Shown here one piece after another: positions 8,441 to 17,409 of a DNA stretch of 64,000 nucleotides. The stretch spans positions 9,422-73,421 of the forward strand of contig JAYRWE010000032.1 in assembly GCA_041918175.1 (NCBI GenBank). The letters run 5' to 3'. The stretch comes from JABWAN01 sp041918175. Its GTDB lineage: Bacteria > Zhuqueibacterota > Zhuqueibacteria > Zhuqueibacterales > Zhuqueibacteraceae. A model generated the notes under the pieces. The model saw only the letters and a program-made list of their open reading frames with translations, was not told where the DNA came from and did not search any database. The first letter of the stretch is position 1. Each line of letters opens with the position of its first letter. A program made the position numbers and the translations under genes.

Positions 8441-8796
8441 TTTTCCTTTCCTGTTTTTAATGCAAAATTAAAAAAGAAGATGCTGAAGAGCCGAGTGCAG
8501 CGTGAAGGTAAAGCTTCGTGGTGACAACCCTATGTCAGTAGCAATGTTGGTCACGTGAACAATTTTAAAAGGCATTTTTCAATCGACCAACACCCCCTGG
8601 CCCCCCCCTCAAGGGGGGAATCATTCGCTTCGGTTGATGCGCATGTACATTCGTGCGAATGGCAGAGTGGAGTGAAATTTTAACCCGAGTGAGTATAGCA
8701 GTTCCAGTTTCGTAGAAAAGAATCGTTGCTCTTGCTTCGTTTTGAAGACAACGCTGCTCTCGCGTCATTCGTGTGTTTCGTGGGCATAGAAAGAAG
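8441..8796. other. 356-base gap inside the efflux operon
   Basis: No coding sequence is seen between the adaptor and ATPase genes. The gap contains a C/G-tract dispersed repeat (8589-8624) and, at about 8770-8786, a GTGTTTCGTGGGCA string that recurs near 60793-60806. The ATPase gene therefore may have its own promoter, although none with good boxes could be identified. Confidence 0.5.
8589..8624. repeat. Dispersed C-tract/G-tract palindrome, copy 1
   Basis: The string AACACCCCCTGG, a run of C, CTCAA, a run of six G and AATCATT forms a G/C hairpin with a CAA-type loop. The same pattern (AACACCCCCC, TAA, CCCCCC, TCAA, GGGGGG, AAT) occurs at 17985-18015. Flanking bases differ, so this is a short dispersed repeat rather than a large duplication. 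Confidence 0.7.
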
Positions 8797-10038
8797 TCAC
8801 TTCACTTTCTGCTTCACTTGCGTGCCCGTGACCATCTCCGCGGGCGGATTGAGCACGACGCGCTCGCCGGCAGTGAGGCCGCTTACCACTTCCAACGAAG
8901 AGCCAATCACATTGCCGGTCGTAATGGGCGTTTCGACGACATTGCCTTCGCGCACGATGAATACGACCTTCGTCTCGCCGCGTGTCACCACCGCCGCGGG
9001 CGGCACCACGATCTTCTTCGCGCCCGTGGTCATTTCCGTCGATGCTTGCGAATTGAGAAACGTCACCTTCGCGCTCATCTCCGGCAACACGCGGCTATCG
9101 CGCTCGATGAACTTGATCTTCGTAAGCACCGTGGCTTTCGCGCGATCGGCAGTCGGCACGATTTTGCTCACTTTGCCGGGATAGCGCGTGTCTTGATACG
9201 CATCGAGCACGATCTCGCACGGCTGCTCGGGTTTGATGCGCTCGATATTCGATTCCGACACATCGGCTTCCACTTCGAGCGAGGTCATGTCAGCAATCGA
9301 AACCACCGCGGCGCGCGAGGTGCTCGAAGCGCCAAACGGCGCAACAATTTCGCCGACGTCGGCATTCTTGGTGAGCACTGTGCCCGCGAACGGCGCGCGA
9401 ATGTTGGTATTCTCAACTTGAATTTCCGCGGCATTCACTGCGGCCAGTCCGACATTGATAGAAGCGCCGACGGCCTCGACCATGGCAAGCGCTCGTTTAT
9501 AACGCGCTTCCGCGGCATCGAAATCCGATTGCCGAATCATTTGCTCGGCAATGAGTTTTTTCATGCGTTCATAGTTTGCCGTCGCGTCGGTGAGTTCGGC
9601 TTGCGCATTGTTCAAGTTCGCACGCTCGAAATTCAAAGCCGCGCGGGCCTGCGCGAGCATTGCGCGCACGTCGTTGTCTTCCAGCCGCGCGAGGATTTGC
9701 CCTTCACTCACTTGATCGCCCTCTTCCACGCCGAGATAAACCAAACGGCCCGTGCCTTTGGAAGCCACTGCGGCTTGGCGTTGCGCAACGACATAACCGC
9801 TTGCAGTGAGCACGGCGTTGGCCTGCGCGGGCGAAACCGCGGTGATCGTATGCGTATCAACCTCAGTCACGGAATTAACCGCGCCTCGCAGGAAAAAGAA
9901 CAATGCCGCGACGATGACAAGTGCCGCTGCGCTCAAAGCCCAGATCTTTGTCTGCTTGCTGGAAGAGCTTTCGGCTTGTGCTTTTGCGCCGCGATCAATG
10001 CGCAGCTTGGATAAATCGTGTAATTGAGGATCAGCCAT
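8797..10038 (-). CDS. Periplasmic adaptor subunit, HlyD/MacA type
   Basis: A 413-residue membrane fusion protein. After a cytoplasmic tail of about 30 residues comes one membrane helix (about 32-52). A biotinyl-lipoyl-like half motif (VAQRQAAVASKGTGRLVYLGVEEGD), an alpha-helical hairpin (roughly 115-185, with ARAALNFERANLNNAQAEL), the second lipoyl half (NIRAPFAGTVLTKNADVGE) and beta-barrel domains follow. It would dock the inner-membrane permease to an outer-membrane channel; no TolC-like gene lies in the window. It has GAGG before the ATG and is the first gene of the efflux operon, divergent from the radical SAM gene. Confidence 0.92.
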   Translation of the reverse strand: MADPQLHDLSKLRIDRGAKAQAESSSSKQTKIWALSAAALVIVAALFFFLRGAVNSVTEVDTHTITAVSPAQANAVLTASGYVVAQRQAAVASKGTGRLVYLGVEEGDQVSEGQILARLEDNDVRAMLAQARAALNFERANLNNAQAELTDATANYERMKKLIAEQMIRQSDFDAAEARYKRALAMVEAVGASINVGLAAVNAAEIQVENTNIRAPFAGTVLTKNADVGEIVAPFGASSTSRAAVVSIADMTSLEVEADVSESNIERIKPEQPCEIVLDAYQDTRYPGKVSKIVPTADRAKATVLTKIKFIERDSRVLPEMSAKVTFLNSQASTEMTTGAKKIVVPPAAVVTRGETKVVFIVREGNVVETPITTGNVIGSSLEVVSGLTAGERVVLNPPAEMVTGTQVKQKVK

Positions 10039-10206
10039 GAAATTGCCTCATTTGTAATGATGAAAGAAGAAAAAACGCCGCCATGTGGCGAGCATAATAA
10101 ACAAAATACCCGTTCGCGTCAAGAGGGGCGCGGAATTCCTCCGAATCCTTCCTTGCTTTTTCAGGAAGAGTTCTTTACTTTCGCGCCGGTTTTAAAACAA
10201 AGGCCT

Positions 10207-11250
10207 ATGGTGGAAGCACGCTTTTATAAAAAATTAGCCGACCAAAGAGTGCGTTGTACGCTCTGCCCGCGCTATTGCGAGATCGGCGACGGCCAATGCG
10301 GATTTTGTTTCATCCGCAAAAACGAGCATGGCACGCTCGTTTCTCTGGCATATGCCAACCCTTATGCCGTTCACGTCGATCCCATCGAAAAGAAACCACT
10401 TGCGCATTTCCTGCCTGGCACTCAGATTCTTTCCCTCGGCACCGCGGGCTGCAATCTCGGCTGCAAATTTTGCCAGAACTGGGACATTTCCAAAGCGAAG
10501 TACGATCAGCAACGCGCGCAAACGCTGTGGCCGGAGCAAGTCGTACAACTCGCGCTCGCGCAAAACTGTCCCAGCATTGCCTTCACATATAATGAGCCGA
10601 CGATTTGGGCGGAGTATGCGATCGATATCGCGAAGGCCGCGCATGAATACGGCATCAAGACCGTGATGGTTACAGCGGGCTACATTACGCCCGAAGCGCT
10701 GCCCGAAGTTTATGAGCACATCGACGCGGCGAATATCGACCTCAAAGGCTTCTCCGAAAATTTTTATCGCAAAACCTGCCTCGCGCATTTGCAGCCCGTG
10801 CTCGAAACGATCAAACAACTCAAGCGCCGCGGCACGACGTGGATCGAGATCACGAACTTGATCATTCCCACACTAAACGATGCGCACGCGGAAATTCGTG
10901 ATCTGTGCCTCTGGCTGCTCGAATACGTCGGCCCAGACGTGCCGCTGCACTTTACCGCGTTTCATCCGGATTATCGTTTGATGCACTTGCCGCAAACGCC
11001 AAGCGCAGTGTTGGAAGAAGCACGATTGCTGGCCATGGATTTGGGCATGCGCTATGTTTATATCGGCAACATGCACACGCGCGAAGGCAACAACACCTAT
11101 TGCCCGCAATGCCGCGCACTTTTGATCGAGCGCTCCTGGCAGAGCGTGCGCGCCATGCAGCTTAACGCACCTGCGTGTCCGCAATGCGGCTTCGCCGTCC
11201 CGCTCGTGCTTCATGCCCAGACGCTTCGCACTCAGCCCGTGCTGGCATAA
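10207..11250 (+). CDS. amrS: AmmeMemoRadiSam system radical SAM enzyme (AmrS)
   Basis: A 347-residue radical SAM protein using the ATG at 10207; the open frame extends upstream to 10024 but that leader is low-complexity and runs into the divergent adaptor gene. The iron-sulfur motif is C82, C86, C89 (GCNLGCKFCQNW). Five further N-terminal cysteines (CTLCPRYC, CGFC) and a C-terminal CxxC pair of zinc-ribbon type (YCPQC, ACPQCG) are typical of AmrS, a relative of pyruvate formate-lyase activases. The partners, Memo and AMMECR1, are encoded together at 25.8-27.2 kb. Their joint chemistry is not established. The gene is divergent from the efflux operon. Confidence 0.9.
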   Translation: MVEARFYKKLADQRVRCTLCPRYCEIGDGQCGFCFIRKNEHGTLVSLAYANPYAVHVDPIEKKPLAHFLPGTQILSLGTAGCNLGCKFCQNWDISKAKYDQQRAQTLWPEQVVQLALAQNCPSIAFTYNEPTIWAEYAIDIAKAAHEYGIKTVMVTAGYITPEALPEVYEHIDAANIDLKGFSENFYRKTCLAHLQPVLETIKQLKRRGTTWIEITNLIIPTLNDAHAEIRDLCLWLLEYVGPDVPLHFTAFHPDYRLMHLPQTPSAVLEEARLLAMDLGMRYVYIGNMHTREGNNTYCPQCRALLIERSWQSVRAMQLNAPACPQCGFAVPLVLHAQTLRTQPVLA

Positions 11251-11287
11251 ATTGCAATCTCATATTGGAAGGATTCCGCTTACCTAG

Positions 11288-12133
11288 ATGAACGATAAAC
11301 TAGAAGCTCCTCTTCCGCGCATATTGTTGGTGGATGGCCAACTCAATCAAACCGGCGAATTGGTGCAGGCACTGCGCGAAAGCGGCATGGAAGTCGAAAT
11401 TACAGATACGGCGCGTGAGGCCTTGAATGCGTTGCAGCACACTTATCGCGACGTGCTCCTGCTCGAAGTGCCTTCGCCCGACATGCCCTCCGCGCAAATG
11501 GTGGCGCTGACCCGAAAAAGATTTCCGTTTCTTCCGGTCGTGATCTTGTCAGATCAAAAGCGCATGAACGAAGCCATCGGTGCGCTTAATGCGGGTGCGG
11601 TGCATCTCATTCCGATTCCGTGCCCGGCCAAGCAAGCGCTGAGTTCGCTGCGCAAAATTTTAGGCTTTCATCAAGAGCTGCTCGCGCCGCCGCGCATTTT
11701 TCCCAAGCTCACGCAGATTGTGCGCTTCGAATTGCCAAGTAGCCTCGATTACGTCACCGGGGCCGCGAATCAATTGACTGAAATGCTTGTGCGTTTCGGC
11801 ATTATCTCGCTCGAAGAGATCAATCTTAAAATCGCGTTGGTGGAAGCTTTGACGAACGCGATGGAGCACGGTCACGGTTTCAATACGCAATTGCGCGTGA
11901 AGGTCGAAGCGAAGATCGACGAGCGTCGCGGCGAAATCAAAATTAGCGATCAAGGCAAGGGTTTCAATCATCATCATTTGCCCGATCCCACCGCGCCGGA
12001 AAATTTGTACAAGCCGCGCGGACGCGGCATTTACATGATGTACCGTTTGATGGATGAAGTTCATTTCAACCGCAAAGGAAACAGCGTGCGCCTGGTGAAG
12101 TATCGCCGCGGCGCTTCCTCCACCGCGGAGTAA
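11288..12133 (+). CDS. Pseudo-receiver fused to RsbW-like HATPase domain
   Basis: A 281-residue soluble protein. Residues 11-125 have a CheY-like fold pattern (RILLVDGQ, VLLLEVPSPDMP, PVVILSD), but the phosphoacceptor position holds Glu60 instead of Asp and the conserved Lys (KPF) is replaced by IPC. Residues 145-275 are an HATPase domain of the anti-sigma-factor kinase type: N-box EALTNAMEHGH (187-197), G1 DQGKGF (221-226), G2 GRGIYMM (245-251). It is likely a serine kinase or partner-switching regulator with a phosphorylation-independent input domain. It starts 37 bases after amrS with GGAAGG upstream. No sigma factor or antagonist gene is adjacent. Confidence 0.85.
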   Translation: MNDKLEAPLPRILLVDGQLNQTGELVQALRESGMEVEITDTAREALNALQHTYRDVLLLEVPSPDMPSAQMVALTRKRFPFLPVVILSDQKRMNEAIGALNAGAVHLIPIPCPAKQALSSLRKILGFHQELLAPPRIFPKLTQIVRFELPSSLDYVTGAANQLTEMLVRFGIISLEEINLKIALVEALTNAMEHGHGFNTQLRVKVEAKIDERRGEIKISDQGKGFNHHHLPDPTAPENLYKPRGRGIYMMYRLMDEVHFNRKGNSVRLVKYRRGASSTAE

Positions 12134-12190
12134 TCGCGATCAACTCCGCGTTCTTCTCGCCACAGCTTCAAATCAGGATTCTACAACTTC

Positions 12191-12210
12191 GACTCTCGTG
12201 CGTGCGAGAG
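12191..12210. repeat. Small hairpin upstream of pepD
   Basis: CTCTCG and CGAGAG pair around TGCGTG within the 277-base space between the pseudo-receiver gene and pepD. The gap otherwise shows only low-GC DNA close to the pepD start. It may act as a terminator of the upstream gene but has no T tract, so the role is uncertain. Confidence 0.35.
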
Positions 12211-12410
12211 CGCAGCCAGGCCGGCTGGATGACACGATACTTTTGCGGGATGCTTTTCTGCGTCAAATGCAATACAAGGTAGCGGTGTCTACGCAGCATG
12301 ATTTTTTCCTCTCACGAAAGTGGAACGCTCATGAAATAGAAATGCTTTTTCGTGTGAGCAAGCGTTTACTTTTTGGCAGCAAGTCATTTAAAAGAAACAA
12401 AGGAGCAAGT

Positions 12411-13868
12411 ATGTCTTTCGTAGCGGAATTGGAACCGCGTGCCGTATGGAAACACTTTGATGAGATTTTAAAAATTCCGCGCGGCTCGGGTAATGAAGAA
12501 GGTATGCGCCAATACGTGATCAGCATTGCAGAGCAACACGGCCTCACCTCGCGGCAAGATAAAGCGGGCAACGTCGTGGTGCTGAAGCCCGGTGTTCCCG
12601 GTCGCGCGGACAAACTTGTGGTCGTACTGCAATCGCATCTCGACATGGTCAATGAAAAGAACTCTGACGTGGCGCATGATTTTGAAAAAGACGCGCTCAA
12701 GCCGCGATTGGACGGCGAGTATTTGAAAGCCTCGGGCACAACGCTTGGCTCGGACAACGGCATCGGCGTCGCCGCGGCGCTCGCGTTGCTCGAAGCTACG
12801 CATGTGCAGCATGGTCCGCTCGAGCTTTTGTTTACGATTGATGAAGAAACCGGCCTCACAGGCGCGAGCAATTTGGCGGGTGATCTGCTTGCCGGAAAAA
12901 TTTTGATCAATCTAGATACCGAAGAAGAAGGCTCGCTTTATGTCGGTTGCGCCGGCGGCGCCGGTTCGGAAATTTTTCTTTCTATTAAAGAGAATGATGT
13001 GCCGGAAGGCCACACGGCATTGCAAGTAAAGCTGGGCGGCCTGCGCGGCGGACACTCGGGCGTTGATATTCATTTGCAACGCGGCAATGCCAACAAGCTG
13101 CTCGCGCGCGCGCTCTATCGCATCCTGCAGGAAACCGAAATCAAAATTCGCCTCGCTGCATTTAGCGGCGGCAATAAACACAATGCGATTCCGCGCGAAA
13201 GCTTCGCGCTCGTGCTCGTGCCGCGCCGTGCGCTTAAAAAATTTCAATCGGCGTTGGATAAGCAAGGCGCGGCGCTGCAAGCCGAATATGCGACCTCTGA
13301 TCCAAACTTGAAGTTGAGCGCGGAGAAAGCGAAATCCAAATCCGCGTGGAGCAACAAAAGCACGGCCGCGGCGTTGCGTTTGATCCACGCATTGCCGCAC
13401 GGCGTGCTGATGATGAGCAATGACATTCCCGGCTTGGTCGAAACGAGCACCAATCTCGCTATTGTTGAAATGAAAAAGAAAAAGCTGCGTATACACAACA
13501 GCACGCGCAGCTCCGTCAACTCCGCGCTGCAAGGCGCGCGCGATCAAATCCGTGCGATTGCCGAAGCGTGCGGCGCGCAAGTCGATGAGCAAGCCGGCTA
13601 TCCCGGTTGGAAGCCGAACTTGCAGTCACACGTTTTGCAAGTCGCGCGACAAATTCATCACGAACTCTTTGGCGTCGATCCCGCCATCAAAGCCATTCAC
13701 GCCGGTTTGGAATGCGGCATCATTGGGGAAAAATATCCGGGTATGGATATGGTTTCCCTGGGGCCGCAGATCGAATTCCCGCATTCACCCGATGAGCGCG
13801 TGAAAATTTCTTCCGTGGGAAATTTTTATAAGCTGCTCGTGGGCACGCTCGAACGACTCGCGGCTTAA
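12411..13868 (+). CDS. pepD: Aminoacyl-histidine dipeptidase PepD (M20C)
   Basis: A 485-residue zinc dipeptidase, the normal length for PepD, which hydrolyses Xaa-His dipeptides such as carnosine and other unspecific dipeptides in the cytoplasm. Motifs: RGSGNEEGMRQY near the N-terminus, metal ligands in VVLQSHLDMVNEK (His, Asp), GTTLGSDNGIGVAAALALLE (bridging Asp), IDEETGLTGASNL (catalytic and metal Glu), the dimerisation insert GGLRGGHSGVDIH, and AIHAGLECGII at the C-terminal lid. The ATG at 12411 is preceded by AAAGGAGC; the longer frame starting at 12198 has a non-conserved leader and is rejected. Confidence 0.95.
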   Translation: MSFVAELEPRAVWKHFDEILKIPRGSGNEEGMRQYVISIAEQHGLTSRQDKAGNVVVLKPGVPGRADKLVVVLQSHLDMVNEKNSDVAHDFEKDALKPRLDGEYLKASGTTLGSDNGIGVAAALALLEATHVQHGPLELLFTIDEETGLTGASNLAGDLLAGKILINLDTEEEGSLYVGCAGGAGSEIFLSIKENDVPEGHTALQVKLGGLRGGHSGVDIHLQRGNANKLLARALYRILQETEIKIRLAAFSGGNKHNAIPRESFALVLVPRRALKKFQSALDKQGAALQAEYATSDPNLKLSAEKAKSKSAWSNKSTAAALRLIHALPHGVLMMSNDIPGLVETSTNLAIVEMKKKKLRIHNSTRSSVNSALQGARDQIRAIAEACGAQVDEQAGYPGWKPNLQSHVLQVARQIHHELFGVDPAIKAIHAGLECGIIGEKYPGMDMVSLGPQIEFPHSPDERVKISSVGNFYKLLVGTLERLAA

Positions 13869-13876
13869 GCTCGTGC

Positions 13877-13909
13877 AGCTTTACGACGCTTTTAAAGTGT
13901 CGTAAAGCT
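13877..13909 (+). terminator. Palindromic stem-loop after pepD
   Basis: AGCTTTACGAC (13877-13887) pairs perfectly with GTCGTAAAGCT (13899-13909); the loop sequence GCTTTTAAAGT can extend the stem almost completely. It begins nine bases after the pepD stop. There is no long T run immediately after it, so it may be a REP-like palindrome serving as a weak terminator or an mRNA 3' stabiliser. Confidence 0.55.
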
Positions 13910-13982
13910 GTGCATGATATTTTCGCGCCGCGTTCGCCGTCTTTTAATCTCTGAATTTTGCACTGCTGATACCGCCTAGCTC

Positions 13983-14105
13983 CGCCTGATGCTGTAAGCA
14001 TCAGGCGAAAAGGTGAAAGCGATCTAAAGATCGCTAAATACCTATTGGGTGGCAGCCGACTTTAGTCGGCTTGCACCTGTTCGCCCGATGCTTCAGCATT
14101 GGGCG
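13983..14105. repeat. Array of four different hairpins
   Basis: Four consecutive hairpins lie in 123 bases: CGCCTGATGC/GCATCAGGCG (13983-14007), GCGATCT/AGATCGC (14019-14034), AGCCGACT/AGTCGGCT (14054-14071) and CGCCCGATGCT/AGCATTGGGCG (14082-14105, one G-U pair). The first and last are near-copies of one another (GCC-GATGC arms), so the unit may itself be a large imperfect palindrome. Together with 13877-13909 this fills most of the 306-base gap before the DUF11 gene. No open frame is seen. Confidence 0.7.
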
Positions 14106-14174
14106 AGGGTGAGCGCGACGAGCAATGCAAAATCCTGTTAATCCAAACATCTTTACTCACGCTCGCTCAAATTC

Positions 14175-17100
14175 ATGGCGCAAGCGCAAGACCTCTTTGT
14201 GTCTCAAGTTCTCGCTAAAAATCTCCGCCGCTTCGCGGTCGTTGCCTTGCTGTTTTGCTTCAGCGGCCATACGCAAGGCTCTCGGCTTGCGGCGCAAACG
14301 ATTTCCACTGCCACACCGCAAGCGCAATCTGCTTTTGCTCTCGCCGCGATCACATATACTTTTAGCGTTGATAAGGCCCGCCCGAATATTTCAGATAGTT
14401 TGATTTATACCATCACGGTTTGGAACAACCCATTACAAGCCGCGGACACGTTGCGTCGCGTTGAGGCGGAGTTTTTCTTGCCGCGCTTTCCGAACGGCAA
14501 CTTCGCGTTGCAACTCGCCTCGTTTCGTGATAGCGGGCCATATGTTTTCGCCATTGATGTAGTGCAAGGCAAGATCACATGGCAAATCGGCGATATTGTG
14601 CGCCGCTCGCCGCGCACGCCGCAAGACACGGCGCGCGTCGTTTTCTCGTTGCGCCTCGCGGATGTCAGCGCATTTGGTTTGGAATGCGGCGAAAATCCCA
14701 TCTCCCCTGCGGCGCGCGTTTCTTTTTTAAATGACAACGGCCAACGCATTTATCCCGGCACCGAGCTGCCCGCGGTGAGCACAATCGAACTCGCCGCGGA
14801 CTTTGTTGCGGTCAGCGTCACCAATAGTCAGACTTACATTCAGCGCGGCGATACTTTGGCGCGCACGTATTCGTATCGCAACCTCGGCAACATCGCGCGC
14901 GACGTGCGGCTCTGTTTGCAAATTCCCGCAGGCTTTGAGATCGACAATCTGCGCGTTGCGCCGACCGGCTTGGTCGTGCAGCGACTCGCGCCGGATTCGG
15001 CCTGTGTTGCGCTGGGCAATGTCGCAGCCGGCGCTAGCGGTGTGGTCACGCTGTTCATTCCGGTGTCGCAAAACTTGCCCGCGGAAATTGATTCGCTCTG
15101 TTTGCGCGGCGTGCTTGTGACCGATTGTGATCGCGCGCCTGAAAATAATTTTTATCAACAAGACTGCTTCAAAACCGAGCCGCTCGATTTGCTCGTAATC
15201 ACAAAGAGCGCCTCGCGCAATCGTGTGGAGATTGGCGACTCGCTGACCTATACGCTGCGTTTCACGAATGTCGATTCGTTTGTGACCGCATGGAATGTGT
15301 CGATCAGCGATCTCTTGCCGCGCGGCGTGGATTTGATCGCAGCAGACACAACCTATACTTTTGTGAACGGCGTGCTCATGTGGCAACGCGCGCAATTGCG
15401 GCCTTTGCAGAGCGGCGAGTTGCGCGTGACCGTGCGCGTGCGCGAAGATTTTTTTGCTACACAAGCGCCGAGCCTCGCATGTGTTGGCGCTTCGTTCGAA
15501 AACGTTGCGACGATCACTTCGACTGCGCCCGACGGCTCGCCCAGCCCAGAGTCGCCAACGCAACTTGCGAACAATCGCAGCGCCGTGAGCGTGAGTCTCG
15601 CGCCGTTGGAAGATTTGCTGGAGATTACGCAAGCCGTGACAGCGATTCCGCCTGCGGATCTCTCGCGCTTGTTGCCGGGCGATACATTGCGCGTTGTGCT
15701 CAATTATGGCAATCGCAACGCGCGACTCGCTGCGAGCAATGTCACCGTGATTGACTCGCTGCCCGACGCGCGTTTTGCGCAGCTTGTGTTGCCGCCGTTG
15801 GGGTTTGTTTATGACGCGGTAAACAATGTTTTGCGGCGCGAGAATTTTTCCCTCAACCCGAACGAAAGCGCGAGCGCGAGCTTTCGACTCGTGCTGCGCA
15901 ACGACGACGCACTCTGTACGACGCTGAACCTCTTCAATCGCGCGCGGATTTTTTCTTCTATCATTGACTGCCGAGTGGATAACAACGCCACGACGCAGAG
16001 CGTGGCTTTGCCCGGCCAGCAAAATTTGTTGGAATTCAGCGCGCAAGTACCCGACACTGTCGCGCCGAATAGCGCCTTTGATTTGGTCTTGAATTATCGC
16101 AATCGCAGCGATCTCACTTTGAGCAATGTCGTCGTGCGCGAAAGTTTGCCTTATCCTTTTATTGTGCAAACGATCAACAACAACGGCGTTGTGCTCGGTG
16201 CAAATCAAATCGCGTGGCAGCTTGGAACATTGCCACCGGGCGCGAGTGGCTCGGTTTCGCTGCGTGCGCTCGTGCTCGACTCCGCGTTTTGCGCGCCGCT
16301 CGCAACGCAAAACCTTGCGTGGATCAGTTCCCAACCGCGCGATTGCGACACGAGCGATGACACCAGCCGCGCGGCAATCACGATTTCTGCCTCGCCGCTC
16401 GCAGAGCAAGCGCGACTTTTGGTGCAAGCGATTCAACTCAGCGATGCCAATGGCGACGGCTGCGTGGAAGTGGGGGAGAGGATCATCGCGCGCGTGCGCT
16501 TTGTGAATGTGAATCGCCAGAACTTGACCGCAACCCAAATTCGTTTCCTCGATCCGCGTGTGGTCGTAGGCCCGCGCGCGTGGCCCAACACTTTGCTCCG
16601 TATCACGCCCGCGAGTATTGCGCCCAATGACAGCGGCCTCGCCGAGTTTGAGTTTGTTATCAACGAGAATGATTTCGGTGCCGACTCGCTGTTCTTCTTT
16701 GGCACGATTACGGCGCAAGGTTTCTGCGAGCAAAGTTATGAAGGCGTGCTCGGCCTCGGCGTGCGCTTCTGCCCGCAGCCGCAAGTGGTGATTACGCGCG
16801 TTGACATTAACGACGACAACGGCGACCGCGACGGCTTTGCTTCCGAAAATGAAACGCTCAACTTGATCGTCGTTTTCGAAAACACCGGCCCGATCACCGC
16901 AGACAGCGTCGACGCGACGATCACGATTTCATTGCCCGGCTATAACGTGCTGCGCGCCTCGCCCGCTTCGATCACAACGCTACCGATTCAGTTGCGTCGT
17001 CGACTCGCGCCGGGGCAGAGCGATAGCGTGTTTGTGCAAGTGCGCTATGATAATTTTTCTTTCTCCGATCAAGTGATTGTGCTCTCCGCGTTTTTGCAAC

Positions 17101-17393
17101 TCACGGCGCTGGCCGGGCCGCAGCCGCCAGTCACAGATCAAATCTTCATTCGCCGCGATTGCTTCGCGCGACCGAATCCGTTTATACCTTCGCATCATCC
17201 CAACGGCGTGCGTTTCGCGCCGAACGACGGCGAGAGCGTGAAAATTTTTGATACACTGGGCAATCTCGTGCGCGCGCTGCGCTCTTCGGAAATTTGGGAT
17301 GGCCGTGATGAAAATAATCAGCCGTGCGTTCCCGGGCTTTATGTTTGGAAAATCGCCGGCGCGTGTGCCGGCACGATCGTGGTGGTGAGATAG
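14175..17393 (+). CDS. Secreted DUF11/CARDB-repeat protein with sorting-type C-terminus
   Basis: A 1072-residue exported protein. A hydrophobic signal-like segment (RRFAVVALLFCFSG) ends near residue 41. The body consists of repeated beta-sandwich modules of the DUF11 kind, recognised by recurring DTLRVVLNYGNRNARLAA, DSLTYTLRFTNVDSF and LPRGVDL patterns. Near residues 755-775 and 880-900 are acidic loops, DANGDGCVEVGE and DINDDNGDRDGF, resembling calcium-binding dockerin/EF-hand loops. The end (ARPNPFIP, VKIFDTLGNLVRAL, VPGLYVWKIAG) is a FlgD-like/type IX sorting-type domain. A surface or secreted structural role is likely. No strong ribosome-binding site precedes the ATG. Confidence 0.85.
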   Translation: MAQAQDLFVSQVLAKNLRRFAVVALLFCFSGHTQGSRLAAQTISTATPQAQSAFALAAITYTFSVDKARPNISDSLIYTITVWNNPLQAADTLRRVEAEFFLPRFPNGNFALQLASFRDSGPYVFAIDVVQGKITWQIGDIVRRSPRTPQDTARVVFSLRLADVSAFGLECGENPISPAARVSFLNDNGQRIYPGTELPAVSTIELAADFVAVSVTNSQTYIQRGDTLARTYSYRNLGNIARDVRLCLQIPAGFEIDNLRVAPTGLVVQRLAPDSACVALGNVAAGASGVVTLFIPVSQNLPAEIDSLCLRGVLVTDCDRAPENNFYQQDCFKTEPLDLLVITKSASRNRVEIGDSLTYTLRFTNVDSFVTAWNVSISDLLPRGVDLIAADTTYTFVNGVLMWQRAQLRPLQSGELRVTVRVREDFFATQAPSLACVGASFENVATITSTAPDGSPSPESPTQLANNRSAVSVSLAPLEDLLEITQAVTAIPPADLSRLLPGDTLRVVLNYGNRNARLAASNVTVIDSLPDARFAQLVLPPLGFVYDAVNNVLRRENFSLNPNESASASFRLVLRNDDALCTTLNLFNRARIFSSIIDCRVDNNATTQSVALPGQQNLLEFSAQVPDTVAPNSAFDLVLNYRNRSDLTLSNVVVRESLPYPFIVQTINNNGVVLGANQIAWQLGTLPPGASGSVSLRALVLDSAFCAPLATQNLAWISSQPRDCDTSDDTSRAAITISASPLAEQARLLVQAIQLSDANGDGCVEVGERIIARVRFVNVNRQNLTATQIRFLDPRVVVGPRAWPNTLLRITPASIAPNDSGLAEFEFVINENDFGADSLFFFGTITAQGFCEQSYEGVLGLGVRFCPQPQVVITRVDINDDNGDRDGFASENETLNLIVVFENTGPITADSVDATITISLPGYNVLRASPASITTLPIQLRRRLAPGQSDSVFVQVRYDNFSFSDQVIVLSAFLQLTALAGPQPPVTDQIFIRRDCFARPNPFIPSHHPNGVRFAPNDGESVKIFDTLGNLVRALRSSEIWDGRDENNQPCVPGLYVWKIAGACAGTIVVVR

Positions 17394-17409
17394 TTTTTAG
17401 AGAAAGAAA

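Noticed and set aside
8773..10014. Plus-strand frame of 413 codons mirroring the adaptor gene
   Set aside because: Exact antisense shadow of the HlyD-type gene; His/Arg-rich, no signal or motif.
13983..14105. Possible CRISPR array
   Set aside because: The hairpins differ in sequence, have no constant spacer length and no cas genes are near.
14727..16784. Long minus-strand frame of 685 codons opposite the DUF11 gene
   Set aside because: A shadow of a GC-rich, codon-biased gene: Arg/His/Ala-rich translation without domains, while the plus strand shows repeated conserved beta modules.
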